Below are positions 10,565 to 21,690 of a stretch of DNA of 64,000 nucleotides, in pieces. Both the position numbers and the translations under genes were made by a program. This DNA comes from Mytilus trossulus (Eukaryota; Mollusca; Bivalvia; Mytilida; Mytilidae), in assembly GCF_036588685.1 (NCBI RefSeq), contig NC_086378.1, positions 42,819,578 through 42,883,577 of the forward strand, read 5' to 3'. The notes under the pieces are model-generated. The model did not search any database. It saw nothing but the letters and a program-made list of their open reading frames with translations, and had not been told where the DNA came from. Position 1 is the stretch's first letter. The number at the start of each line of letters is the position of its first letter.

Positions 10565-10680
10565 ATCAGTGATTACCAGTAATCACCGAAACAACTAGTA
10601 AATACATGTAATTACTAAATTGGCTAGTAATTACAGGTATTTACTGAAACGTTTAGTAATTACATGTAATTCCTAATTTC
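10565..10680. repeat. Right subterminal palindrome array of element E
   Basis: The units GTGATTACCAGTAATCAC, GTAAATACATGTAATTAC, GTAATTACAGGTATTTAC and GTAATTACATGTAATTCC occur in tandem at about 26-29 bp spacing and mirror the left array. Such arrays are plausible multi-site protein binding platforms; this is inference. Confidence 0.75.
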
Positions 10681-10702
10681 ACCTATTTACTGTAACATAT
10701 AT

Positions 10703-10748
10703 ACAGGTTGCACTATAATAATAAATCATTCATTCATTCATTCATATA
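10703..10748 (+). repeat. Retroelement-like tail with (ATTC)n
   Basis: 'caggttgcactataataata' is followed by 'aatcattcattcattcattc'. With 9040-9098 it appears to form one 3' tail into which element E was inserted. This is an inference from the flanks only. Confidence 0.4.
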
Positions 10749-10899
10749 ATATATTGGTGAACCTTTCTGCATTGAGTGGTTTGATTCTGGCCTTGACTGA
10801 GCTCATTTACAATCATTGGCCGATAAATCGTACGCTGCGTGAGTTACATGCAAGCATTTCTAGATATGAACAGGATATGGATAATTTAAAATATTCCAT

Positions 10900-12055
10900 G
10901 GCTGATCTTATATCATATATCCATGTCTGATCTTATATATAGATCCTAGCCGTATTTGGCACAACTTTTTGGAATTTTGGATTCTCATTAATGCTCTCCA
11001 ACTCTGTACTTGTTTGGCTTAATAAATATTTTGATTTGAGCGTCACTAATGAGTCTTATGTAGACGAAACGCGCGTCTGGCGTACTAATTTATAATCCTG
11101 GTACCTTTGATAACTATTTACACCACTGGGTCGATGGCACTGCTTGTGGACGTTTTGTCCCCGATGATATCACCAGCCCAGTAGTCAACAGTTCGTATTA
11201 ACATGAATATCAATAATGTGGTCATTTTATAAAGAAGTAGACCTCTTTTTGGCCCCAAAATATTATAGCAGTTTTACAAAATTGTTAAACAGTAAACTTT
11301 TAGTTATTTATTTGGCAATAGAATGCTTTTGCTACATAAATATGGGCTGTTTTGACAATACAGTGCACATATATTGTGTACTAGCACCATTAAGTCATGC
11401 TAAATCACTGAAATCTTCAAAATTTTAGCATTTTAGTTAAATTTTAGACGGTTTTTAGTGGATAACGAAAGTGGCCGCATTCGTGTTCATTCTTGATATT
11501 GAAATGTGTTGTATTTGATGATAATACAAAACATATATAAAGGTTGAGGATGAACATTTTATTTTTGACAAAACACATCTTATATAAAGGGACATTTTTC
11601 GGCATATTTTGTAGATTTTTCATATTTTGAGCTTGAATCGGATCGTTTTTAATGACAAAATCTGTTAAAATCCTTTCATCAACTAATTATAGAATCAAAT
11701 AAAATAGACACTTAAGGGCCTACTTAAGTATTTAAAAAGTGGTAAAAATCTTTCGTCAGATGAACTTGAAATTTGAGGCCAAAATCGGTCCTTACTGAAC
11801 CTACTCCTTTCCTGTTTACAAAACTTTGAATTTTCGAAAAACTAAGGATTTTTTTATCCCAGGTATATATTACTTTAGCCGTATTTGGCACAACTTTATG
11901 GAATTTTGGATTTTCAATGCTCTTCAACTTTGTACTTGTTTGGGTTAATAAATATTTTGATTTGAGCGTCACAGATGAGTCTTATGTAGACGAAACGCGC
12001 GTCTGGCGTACTAAATTATAATCCTGGTACCTTTGATAACTACTGTACATAATAC
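10900..12055 (+). repeat. Bivalve repeat family F, two copies
   Basis: The phrases 'atgagtcttatgtagacgaa' and 'acgcgcgtctggcgtactaa' occur at 11049-11090 and 11970-12015, and again at 36958-36995 and 37850-37885. Between them, 11140-11480 ('gatatcaccagcccagtagt' ... 'gtcatgctaaatcactgaaa') matches 36790-36860 and 37060-37520. The repeat has no open frame. The copy at 11391-11410 serves as the empty site for the short element inserted at 37319. Confidence 0.7.
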
Positions 12056-12130
12056 ATAATGTAGCAAATAACGTACCCTGATACAATTTGCAGCTTTTAA
12101 TTATTTTCAAAATTTTTACTGGCTTGTTAG

Positions 12131-12831
12131 GCCAGTCCAAAGATTTATTTTATAAGGTGAGCGATACAGACTCTAAGGTCAAATATGCGCATCACTTGGC
12201 ATCCGTCGTCAAAATTACTCAGGGTATGGATGATAGCCACTTATCTGAATTTAGTTATTAAAATAGGTGTATAATAAAAATACGTTCTGTAAATATCGAA
12301 TTGATAAGCGTATGTAAGAACAATTAGTTTAAATTTCATGCTTATTTACGTCTTAATCTTATTTTGAGTATGTAAAATATGATGTTGTCCACAGTTTATT
12401 GAAAATTTAGTGTAAAATTACAAGGTAAAAAATCAAGGGACATAACTCGATTATCAAAAGAGTGGAGGGGGATACGGACCTTTAAATATATCTTTATAAA
12501 AATAATCACTGTCTCAAGTCAATTTACTTTCGTGATGGATGTGTAATTATTAAAGATTTGTTAATGCCAGAAGACTTGGGTGCCACGGCCGTGATTGTCT
12601 CACCTCAAGTACCGAGTTGTCCACTCTGATCATGCAGATACATATTAATTATTACTATATACCAGACAAATATATGATATCTCTATGTATAAATGGAAAT
12701 ACTGCAGCATTTCAATCAGTGGCGGATCCAGAGAGGGCGTAGAGGGCTTGGACTTTGTTTTTGTAAAACGATCAGACTTCATCAACTTTGCCATTTTCTG
12801 TGTATTTCATTTTTATGCGACAATTCTTTAC
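12131..12831. other. Intergenic with repeat fragments
   Basis: 12156-12216 is a fragment of the Helitron-like family ('ggtgagcgatacagactcta', 'catcacttggcatccgtcgt'). 12719-12733 is a CAGTGGCGGATCCAG terminus like that of the short elements at 37319 and 62474, but no matching right end was found. No gene is seen. Confidence 0.45.
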
Positions 12832-12835
12832 TTAA

Positions 12836-13638
12836 GGTCAAGGAACAGTAAATGGGCTATGTCGCAGATTTTGCTAAAAATGTGCATACAACCTTGGCTC
12901 GTTGAACTACAACTGAAAATCGAAAAAATAATGCATTTATCTCAATTATCATTTGAAATATTACTGATTGAAATGTTACAAAATGGGTGAACATTTGTAT
13001 AGAAAGCACATAAAATCGGCGAAAAACCTTCTAAAATTTGTCTTGAAAACGCCAAATCTCGAATTCTACTCCATAGATTTTTCTTAAAAAACTATATATT
13101 GTTGACACATAAATTTCTGTTTTAATGATATAAAATAATCATAGGGTCACCGACTTCGTTTTTTGTCTAATACTCAATTTGTAACCTTGTTTGTAGTGAA
13201 AAACGTCAAAAATCAACGTTTTACGGCCTGCAACGCGATAACGTTACGATTATTTCGACGTTTTGTTAGATTTTTCCACATAGAACGCAACTTTAAATGA
13301 TGTATACTGTAAGAACGAAGTCGGTGACCCTATCTTTATTTTGCATCATTATAACGGAAATTTATGTATCAACAACATATAGTTTTTTAAGAAAAATCTA
13401 TGGCGTAGAATTACAGATTTGGCGATTTTAAGACAAATTTTAAAAGGGTTTTCGCCGATTTTATGTGCTTTCTATACAAATGTTCACCCATTTTGTAAGA
13501 ATTCAATCAGTAATATTTCAAATGATAATTGAGATAAATGCATTATGTTTTCGATTTTCAGTTGAAGTTCATCGAGCCAGAGTTGTATGCCAAATTTTAA
13601 TGAAATCTGTGACATAGCCCATTTACTGTTCCTTGACC
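12836..13638. mobile_element. 803-bp foldback element flanked by TTAA
   Basis: The arms of about 330 bp (12836-13165 and 13310-13638) are imperfect reverse complements. The ends are GGTCAAGGAACAGTAAATGG and its complement, with TTAA on each side (12832-12835, 13639-13642). TTAA target use is known for piggyBac-type and some Kolobok transposases. The ORF 12685-12990 is a by-product. The arms have diverged by several percent, so insertion is not very recent. Confidence 0.75.
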
Positions 13639-13944
13639 TTAAAGGAGATGTGACATGATTTTTTTTTTTTTTTTTTTTTGTAAATAAATATTTATTTATA
13701 CATAATTACCCCATAAAAAACATCGAAAGATATATAATTATCGTTTAAATGGATAAATTATGAATTCAAATATATCGATCTGTCGACCTACTAATTATGC
13801 ATATTTCAATCCCGGAAGTCACTCAGAACGAGGCTGTGACGTCAGTGGTTACATCAATCATATTTGACTGACGGGTGTATATACATAATTAGCGCTATTT
13901 CATTTCCGAATATCTTAAAGAAAAATACATGACAGTGATTAAAA
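13639..13944 (+). promoter_or_regulatory. Upstream region of the THAP gene
   Basis: It holds a 20+ T run (13659-13679) and AT-rich sequence, then 'gaggctgtgacgtcagtggt' with a CRE-like TGACGTCA (13836-13843). No clear TATA box is seen near the start codon. The CRE match is perfect but a single motif; its role is inference. Confidence 0.3.
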
Positions 13945-14292
13945 ATGGTTCTGTGTGCTGCCAGTGGGTGCAACAATAGACATAAGAAGGACAACTTAAT
14001 TAGTTTTTTTCGTTTTCCAATTAACCCGCAAACCAGGAAGGCGTGGACACATTATTGTAAAAGATGGGACTTCCTACCAGGCGCTAGTCATAGACTTTGT
14101 TCCGCCCATTTTACAAATTCATGTTACGATCGTGACACAGAAGTAATGAAGAACCTCGAGGGATGTCCTACCATGAAGCCAAAACTCCGTCCAAATGCAG
14201 TACCTGACATTCCATTGACGCAACCAACAACAGCTGAGCCAAAGCCACCTTTACCTAAGCGTGGAGCTTTTGAGAAGCGGAGAAAAGCTGAG
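13945..14292 (+). CDS. THAP-domain protein, first coding exon
   Basis: THAP domains are zinc-coordinating, sequence-specific DNA-binding modules found in transcription regulators and in P-element-type transposases. The exon encodes 116 codons. The C2CH zinc ligands are Cys4, Cys9, Cys52 and His55; the invariant Trp is at 34, FRFP is at 22-25 and the closing AVP motif is at 85-87, so the domain is complete. It is followed by a Pro-rich basic linker. The start ATG is the first residue of the MVLCAASGC signature. The exon ends in frame at a good donor (AG|gtaaat, 14293). No convincing second exon is seen before the LINE at 14905, so the rest is downstream, lost or unrecognised. Any reading beyond 14292 is intronic. 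The target genes are unknown. Confidence 0.8.
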
Positions 14293-14904
14293 GTAAATAT
14301 ATATTTTTTTTTATCTTCGCAAATATTTTATTGCATCCCCTTTTAATAATATATATTTTTTTAATAATTTCAATATCCAAATAAATATAGCTAAGTGTTG
14401 AAAATTTAGTATCGTGTACCTCCTTAGTGTACCTCACTACCTGTTCACGTGTGCAGGTGTGTACATCGAACCATAAAGTTACATCGATCAGAAGTTACAG
14501 GTATGCGGCACACTTTATCCCCAATACTTGGTTACCTGATCTGATAATTTCGTTGGATTTACTGATTAATATTATGTCAAAGTCGTGTGATTCGCTATGG
14601 TCGAGTTGACCAGTGAGTCAAAAAAAACCGTCACTCAGTCATTTTGAAATTCAAATTATAGTTTTGATACTTGGCTGAGAACGACAAACATGCATGAAAC
14701 CTTCAAATCGACACAGGATTGACCAAGAACGTAGCCGTTGACTTCTATTTCAATATTCAACCAAATACAAAGGAAACGCTATTACACTTTCATGAAAAAA
14801 ATAATCCACAGCAATATTATTTACCAACGAAAAAATGTTTAACCCCAAACGATCCAGCCTAGTTTAAAATAACATGATAGCGGAATAATGATCCCCAGTC
14901 AGTA
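14293..14904. other. Region between the THAP exon and the LINE
   Basis: AT-rich, presumably intron or intergenic. No second THAP exon or other coding signal is recognised; the short ORF at 14427-14609 has no support. Confidence 0.35.
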
Positions 14905-17078
14905 TACGAATACGAATACGAATACGAATTTGTTTATTATAGTGACATTGTGTATATATACAGTATAATAATAATATTTGTCAATACAATATTTGTACAC
15001 CCGGCCCATTGGACCTATAAGTCACTTAAAAAATATAAATCTTTAAATCATTTCATAGAAGAGTCATGTAGTTCAATTATTTACATAAATGAATTGTCTG
15101 CGTTTTGTAAATGCTTGTAAAATATATTTAGCTGTTCTTCTTGGAAAATAAATTAAAAATTGTATTAATTGTTCACAGTGTGGCAGTGATAAAAATGTTT
15201 CTTTGCTTGGTATGGTTGAGTAAAGTTCATTTCGAAGTTCATTATAAAAATCACAGTTAATAAGGAAATGAGTTTCACTTTCAATTTCATTTTTGCTACA
15301 CATTTTACAAAGTCTGCTGTCTTCAGGTTCGCCACTAAACCGTCCTGTTTCAATTCTTAGAGGTAGAATGCCGCATCTAAATTGAGCCAACATCGACCGT
15401 TCGTTGCGTTGTAGGTTAAGGTTCACATATGATTCAGCACAGAAATTATTTTTGAAAGTTTTGAATGTTCGCAGTTTTGGATATCTATCTAAGTTTTTTA
15501 ACCAATCAAGACCATGCTGTTCAAGTAGTGCTGATTTTGCATTATTTATATCACAACTCTTTCTATTGTGAAAAGTTTCCATAACTCCAATGTTTGTCAT
15601 TATAGTTTTTATTTCCGCCGACCAGTTGTTTGAGCATATGCTATAGTCCCATTGAAAGATACGTTTGCAAATCCTTGAATTATCCATTAACAACAGTCTA
15701 TTCCAGTAACTTATCATGTTGAGCCATCGTCGTTCTTTAGAAGGTAGCCATCCGATATCCCCCTCTATGGCTAGTTTTGGTGCAAATTTGTGTACTCCAA
15801 GAAAATATCTAATTGCTTTGTTTTGTATATTATCTATTCCGGAGAAGTCTTTGTATCCCCAAACTGAGAAGTTGTAGTCTAATACTGGTACCAAACAAGA
15901 ATTATACAGCTTCTCAAATGTCTTAAATCCAAATTCCTTCAGATTTTGAAGTTTTGAGAAAATTGCTCCTAGAGCACGTCCACCACCTTTTGCTAGATTT
16001 TCTGCGTTTGATGCAAAGTCTTTTTTCTCGTTGAATATTACTCCCAAATATTTGTACTGACTTGCAACCTCTAATTCATTGTCTCCAATCTTGAATTGGA
16101 AAGATGTACGCTGTCGTCTGCCAGATCTGAAATGCACTACTTTGGATTTATCTGTATTTATTAGAACTCGCCACCGTTTACACCAGTCGTGTAGTTTATC
16201 CAACATCTTTTGCATATCAGTCTCGTTGTATGCTAGTAGTACAATGTCATCTGCGTACAACAACATAGACAATTTGGTGTCTTCGATATTTATACCAAGA
16301 TCCAAATTGTTCACTTCCTTCACAAGGTCATTAATGAATATAGAAAACAAAGTTGGCGAACAATTGTCTCCCTGTTTCACACCAGAGTTACAAACAAACC
16401 AATCCGACATCTTCTGATTGACACGAATACTAGCTGTTGTGTAGGAATAAATGTTTTTGATAGATTTGTACATTTTGCCGTCGATATTGTTTAGTAAAAG
16501 CTTATAAAGTAACATATCTCTGTCCACAAAGTCAAAAGCTTTCTTTAGATCCACAAATGTTGCAATTACATTAGCGTTGTTCCGAATCATACTACTAAGA
16601 GAAAAGACGTGATCTTCGCAAGAACGATGTCTTCTGAATCCATTTTGCTCATCAGCAAGAACCTCATTCTCGTCTAGATAAGTCGATAGTCGGTTATTTA
16701 TGAAGGCACTGTACAGCTTAGATATACAGGACAATAAGCTTATTCCTCGATAATTAAGCGGAATACGATGGTCAGATGAGGGATCCTTCAATATCGGAAA
16801 AATAACTGCTTTTCTCCAGATTGACGGTATACAACTGGTGTCAAAAATCACTTGAAAGAGAGAGCGAATCACTTGAAAGACATTTGGAAATTTTAAAACT
16901 TCGTACGGTATTTGATCAATCCCTGTTGATTTTCCATTTTTCGCACTTTTGATTACAGTTTCTATTTCCTCAAGTGTTATGTCACCATTTAATTCGTAAA
17001 TGTATACGTTCGAATCGCTATGGATAGCTTTATATAGTCTAAGGTACGAACCATTTTGATTTGAGCAGGCAGTCTAAG
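14905..17078 (-). mobile_element. 5'-truncated non-LTR retrotransposon (LINE)
   Basis: On the minus strand the element runs from about 17078 to a (TTCGTA)n tail at 14905-14930. It holds the C-terminal two thirds of a LINE ORF2, including the reverse transcriptase, but no endonuclease domain, which indicates 5' truncation at insertion. It lies between the THAP exon and the TRIM gene, antisense to both. Confidence 0.85.
15073..17075 (-). CDS. LINE ORF2 fragment: reverse transcriptase
   Basis: This would copy the element's RNA into DNA at a nicked target. The frame is open from the truncation point (about 17075, no native start) to the TAA, about 665 codons without a stop or frameshift; the first internal ATG is at 16872. 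Visible motifs are NYRGISLLSC, NGFRRHRSCEDHVFSLSS, motif A with FVDLKKAFDFVDR, GVKQGDNCSPTLFSIFINDL and the catalytic YADD in MLLYADDIVLLA, followed by a thumb region. Near the C-terminus the zinc-finger-like Cys-x2-Cys-x8-His-x4-Cys lies in the segment CKMCSKNEIESETHFLINC. No endonuclease or RNase H domain is seen. The clade is not assigned. The intact frame suggests a young insertion. Confidence 0.9.
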
Positions 17079-18162
17079 GTATTTGAGAGAGAAAAATCTG
17101 ACTCTTATTTTTGCATTAAATAAAAATTCTGTCCGTATCTGGATTGAAAACAATGCTCTTGTCAACTTTTTTGCTGTAAGAAACCAAAATTTCCAAAATA
17201 ATTATTAAGCATTAAAGGAACATGATGAATAAAAGCGGGCGTATTTTTTTAGGCCGGGGTTTGCATATCTGACCGGACTGTCTGTTTCGTCGAACTTATA
17301 TCATGTATATTGAATATTTTTTTTCAAGACTGCAACCTGACCGCTGAGTGTGGCCTTCATGTCTCCATTCATAACTATCTCGATTGGATAAATCCGAGAA
17401 TTCACTTGTATCAATGTAATAATCTGTATGTATCTGTTATAAATGTTGCTTTCAATATGATTGTTAATAATTTTTCGCACCGTAAAAAAAACCCAAAAAA
17501 ACTTGTTATTTGAACATGTTGAAATGACTGCTTCTTTATGAGGTGTCGATCATAAAATTATTTTGAAAAGTCTGAAAAATGAAGGCCCGAATTTAAACTA
17601 TTAAACTGAAAAAAGAATGCTGAATTTTTACACCTGTCTTTAGCTGTAAATTTAACCATTTATATCATCATTATTATTTACTGTTTATTCGTAGACTTAG
17701 TCCAGTAGTCGGCTTTATTGTATATTCCAAAGCTATATATATGTGCATTATATCTATAACTTTTTATGCATATATCTACATGATTAACCCTTCTAATATT
17801 CTATTTCATTAGTGTATTTAAATTAGTTGCGTCTGAATGAACGACAAGCAAATCTTTTGTTTTAATTTTACTTCAAATTCAAATAATAGTAGTTTGTGTA
17901 TTGATTTAAACTGTACAGTTCATATAAATACTAGTTTTCCAATTACCGTTTTAGAAGTGTACACATATGATTAAATATTTGTAACAGTAAAAATTAAGCC
18001 GTGGATCGAATTTAAAATTTTATTTTATTATGTTGGAAATGAACAGATTATCGTCATATACATATATAACTGCATATCAGTAAAAGTAAACATGTAAGTG
18101 TACGTATCAACAAAAAATTGCCCTGATTTAAATCAAACTTTACATTGTAAGGAATCACCAAT
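17079..18162. other. Intergenic, upstream of the TRIM gene
   Basis: AT-rich without a recognised gene. The ORF 17310-17513 looks like chance. No TATA box stands out within 100 bp of the TRIM start codon. Confidence 0.35.
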
Positions 18163-20178
18163 ATGGCCGAAAGAGTAGTGAGGAATATTGAAAATGATTA
18201 TTTAATGTGCAGTGTGTGTTTGGGGCGGTATGAAGATCCTCGGCTTCTTCCGTGCGGACATTCCTTTTGCAAAAGTTGTTTGTCGGAACATATTCTGCAG
18301 ACTGTTACAGACAGAGACACCATATCATTCAACTGTCCGATTGATCGAAGTCAGGTTCCTAAACCGAGAGGAAATTTGAATCCGAGAGAATGGGGTAAAC
18401 AATTTCCACCGGATACTTTCATGAACAATCTAATACAAGCTGTAAAGATTCACGAGGGGACGACGAGTGAGGGAGTCGACAGAGGAATTATCATACCAAG
18501 TCGTCAGCAACACCCTAACATCCCTGTCCAGGTACACGTGGAGGCACCCATTAGTGACAATGGAGTATATTGTGAAAATCACAGTGGAAGACCAATAGAG
18601 TTTTTTTGCTTAGCATGCAATATAATAGGATGTTCATTATGCGCAGTTCGTGAGCATCGAGGGCAAAGTTGCGAATGCGTGACTATCGAAGAAGCTATTG
18701 TAAGATTTCGCCCACGAATAGACGCTTTGAGGAGACGATTTCAGAGTCAAACACAACGAATTCAAGACTTAGGTTCTGGTGATAACGATAATGACATTGA
18801 ACTACAAAATAGTAAAGAATTAGCTTTGCGATTAATTGACGAAGTTGAATCCGAGGTCGGGCAGTTTTACGAGAGAACTTTACAAGGTATTGAAGACTTA
18901 AAACGACAGCTTTTTGAATCCGGTCGTGTTCAATTACAAGACAATCAGGAATTGCTAATGGTAATGCAAAACATTGAATCAACAAGAGAAGCGTTTGACA
19001 TAATGTGTCACAACAGTACAGATATAGAGTTTTTGAACGATTTGCCAAAAGTCGAATCCCAAGCAGATGAGTATGATAATGCTATCTTGTCTTCAAGTCG
19101 TTCAGTTTCATCAATGCATGTTGAATTTGTTCAGAATCCCAATTTCCTACAATTTATACGAAATCCACCACCTATTGGTTCAGTTTCAGTATCGTCCCAA
19201 AATAGTTTACCAGTTGGACGGATGAACCAAACACGTAATGGTAATTTGAATACAAATCGAAGACAGGCAACTAATCATGCTAATGTAATAAACCGAACAA
19301 GACCAGTTTCTCGTCAAATTCCAACAGCCGGTGTTCGGCCAACTCGAACTCCTCGTCCACAGAGATATATGGGATCGCGAGTTCAAAAATCGCATGAGAT
19401 CATAAATGTAAAAGACCGCGGAGAAGACACCATTAGTTGGCAGCTAACTGGTGTTGTTTTCGTCGATAATTCTATCGTTGTCATTGATTCTCATAACCAG
19501 ATGGTTAGGAAGCGCGGAATAGCGGGTAGTGGTGAAGGGAATGACACTCTTCCTCTGGAACAACCCTTATGTGTATGTAACATGGGCTCTACGACAAATG
19601 TGGCAGTTACACAACCAGAAAAATCACAGATTTCTATTATTGGAACTACTGGGAATCTCAATGTTCTTGAAGTAATCAAAACACATAAACCGTATGAAGG
19701 AATCTGTCAAATGAACGACAGTAAATTCGTTGTTTCTTGTATGTCTGGTCGAATATCTATCGATATACTTAGTCGAAATGGGCGAGTTATAAAATGTATT
19801 GAAAGATCTCATCTATTTCATTGGCCAAGATTTTTGACTATCGCTTCTAATGGGAACATAATTGTAAGTGACAGAGACCAAAAACATGTGATAAGTCTGA
19901 ACCAATCTGGACAGGTAGTTTGGACTTATTCAACCTCAGTATCACCTTGGGGTGTAACTAGTGATAAAAGTGGGAAAATATATTTATGCTTAGACAACAA
20001 TACTGTCCAGGTTATTTCAGAAGAAGGGAGACTTATTCAAGATAAATTTGTTAACATAAAGGAAGGTGTGAAAACGCCTTACGCTATCACTGCACGGGCT
20101 CGCCAAGTAGCTGTAACTGAATATGGTTCGAGTTTATTTGCCGCAAACAGCCCAAATGTACACATATTTACCTTCTAA
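18163..20178 (+). CDS. TRIM-like protein (RING, B-box, coiled coil, beta-propeller)
   Basis: Probable E3 ubiquitin ligase of the tripartite-motif family, 671 residues in one uninterrupted exon. RING: Cys16, Cys19, Cys31, His33, Cys36, Cys39, Cys58 and Asp61. The eighth zinc ligand is Asp (CPID) instead of Cys. B-box: Cys137, His140, then the C-x2-C, C-x2-C and His positions to about 171. Residues 175-290 are helical and charged, fitting the coiled coil. A basic Ser/Arg/Pro-rich linker follows (about 330-390). The C-terminus (about 395-671) shows repeated strands such as VVFVDNSIVVIDSHN, SNGNIIVSDRDQKHV and SGKIYLCLDNNTV, typical of an NHL-like propeller. Bivalves carry many such genes, some linked to immunity; the substrate is unknown. 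The start is the first ATG, with A at -3. Confidence 0.9.
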   Translation: MAERVVRNIENDYLMCSVCLGRYEDPRLLPCGHSFCKSCLSEHILQTVTDRDTISFNCPIDRSQVPKPRGNLNPREWGKQFPPDTFMNNLIQAVKIHEGTTSEGVDRGIIIPSRQQHPNIPVQVHVEAPISDNGVYCENHSGRPIEFFCLACNIIGCSLCAVREHRGQSCECVTIEEAIVRFRPRIDALRRRFQSQTQRIQDLGSGDNDNDIELQNSKELALRLIDEVESEVGQFYERTLQGIEDLKRQLFESGRVQLQDNQELLMVMQNIESTREAFDIMCHNSTDIEFLNDLPKVESQADEYDNAILSSSRSVSSMHVEFVQNPNFLQFIRNPPPIGSVSVSSQNSLPVGRMNQTRNGNLNTNRRQATNHANVINRTRPVSRQIPTAGVRPTRTPRPQRYMGSRVQKSHEIINVKDRGEDTISWQLTGVVFVDNSIVVIDSHNQMVRKRGIAGSGEGNDTLPLEQPLCVCNMGSTTNVAVTQPEKSQISIIGTTGNLNVLEVIKTHKPYEGICQMNDSKFVVSCMSGRISIDILSRNGRVIKCIERSHLFHWPRFLTIASNGNIIVSDRDQKHVISLNQSGQVVWTYSTSVSPWGVTSDKSGKIYLCLDNNTVQVISEEGRLIQDKFVNIKEGVKTPYAITARARQVAVTEYGSSLFAANSPNVHIFTF

Positions 20179-20299
20179 ATAACTACATTTATCAGCAGAA
20201 CTAAACTCTTAGTGTTTGTTATCTTATAGATGATATTATACTTGTATTTTGTTTGTACATCTAAATAGAAATGTTTCTCACGGAGTTTTACGAGGTACA
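20179..20299 (+). other. 3' flank of the TRIM gene
   Basis: A short AT-rich stretch after the stop. No AATAAA is evident within the first 120 bp; one occurs near 20484 inside the following repeat, so the mRNA end is uncertain. Confidence 0.3.
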
Positions 20300-21690
20300 T
20301 AAAGTATTTAAGAAACACACATGCATGTCAATGAACAAATACCATTGCCGGACTTTCTAACGATGAAAAGTGGGGCCAAGGTCAGACGAAAACGGTCAGA
20401 CAGACATTTACACCCTATACAATCACTCCATGCAACATATGCAGTTGCACTATTGCTTACCGTCGATAAAAAAAAAACATTGATCAATAAACCGTGGAAA
20501 ATGATGTCCATGAAACCTGCCAGACTGCCATGTATAAACCATAAAATTATTACATACACCAAATAGATTTTACATATTGCTTATAGTTTTCCAGAAACGA
20601 ACTCAACCAGGACAACTTATTAATTAACAGTACTCAGTGAATCATGTAAATGAGGTGAAGGTCAGATAAACACACCAGACACACATGTACACCTAAAATT
20701 CCATCTATGCATAAATTATAGTCGACATAATGCTTGTTGTATATCTAAAAAAACTAACTTTAAATAACAATGCAAACTTAACATTACCAATGAATCATGA
20801 AAATGAGGTCAAGTTCAGATGACAATCCTATAGACAGACATGTACACTTGACAATCCATCTTTGTTACATATAGTTGACATACTGCTTATATACATGTAT
20901 ATAGTATCTAAGAAACAATCTTAACTGCGAACACATAATATTGACCAATGCACCATGAAAAGCAGGTCAAGGTCAGATAACAATGGCAGACATTATACCT
21001 TATACATCATTCCATGCAACCAATATAGTTGACATTTTGCAAATACTAGTGTAAGAAAAACAGACCTACACATAAAAACTTAACACGGAGCAATGAACCG
21101 TAAAAATTAGATGAAGGTAAAATAAAACCTGTCCGACTGACATGTACATCGTAAAATATTTTCATACACCAAAAAAGATAACATATACTGCATAAAGTAC
21201 AAGAAAAATAGCCAAAAACGCAAAAAGTAAACGTTTACCACTGAACCATTAACATGGGTTCAAGGTCAGTTGGAACATGTCAGCTGAATATTTTCACCTT
21301 ACAATTATTCCATATATTAAATATATAATAGACCCATTGCTTATAGTAATCTGGAATATGGCCTTGACCACGAAAAATTAAGATTAACTTAACCATGAAA
21401 TGGATCGAGGTGACAAATAAAAACTGGCTGACGAGAATCTTACAAGGAACGCACATAGTGAATATATATAGTTATCATATTAATCCTAATAAGAGAGAAA
21501 TTAACATTAAATCTCATTTATTTCCCAGTAGTCACTGAATCATGAAAATGAGGCCAAGGACAATGACATATGACAGACGAAAATTTTATAACAAAAGGCA
21601 TCTTTATACAAAGCATCCAAGTCTTCCGCCTTTTAAAATATCAGTATGATGCATCCATATGTCGATCTTTGTCTCAACAGTAAAGATGCA
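20300..21690 (-). repeat. Degenerate copy of repeat family C
   Basis: 'gaaaatgaggtcaaggtcag'-type phrases recur about every 150-190 bp, with 'ccatacaccaaatatagttg' variants between. It ends 'caagtcttccgcctttt'. The same arrangement is much better preserved at 54812-56066 (plus) and 60233-61310 (minus). ORFs 20308-20562 and 20321-20566 are repeat translations. Confidence 0.65.

Larger units (their letters stand above)
9099..10696. mobile_element. Element E, 1.6-kb DNA element with 45-bp perfect inverted ends
   Basis: It starts GTTACAGTAAATAGGTGAAA and continues to ...TTACTAAA (45 bp); the right end (10652-10696) is its exact reverse complement. Inside each end lies an array of small palindromes of the type TAATTACATGTAATTA (9119-9235 and 10565-10680). 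The flanks are ATATAT on both sides, inside TA-rich sequence, so the target duplication is only suggestive. The sequence outside (about 9040-9098 and 10703-10745) joins into one retroelement-like tail ending (ATTC)n. No transposase is recognised, so it is non-autonomous or decayed. Confidence 0.75.

Noticed and set aside
18695-19048. Minus-strand ORF inside the TRIM gene
   Set aside because: Shadow of the TRIM coding frame, no motif.
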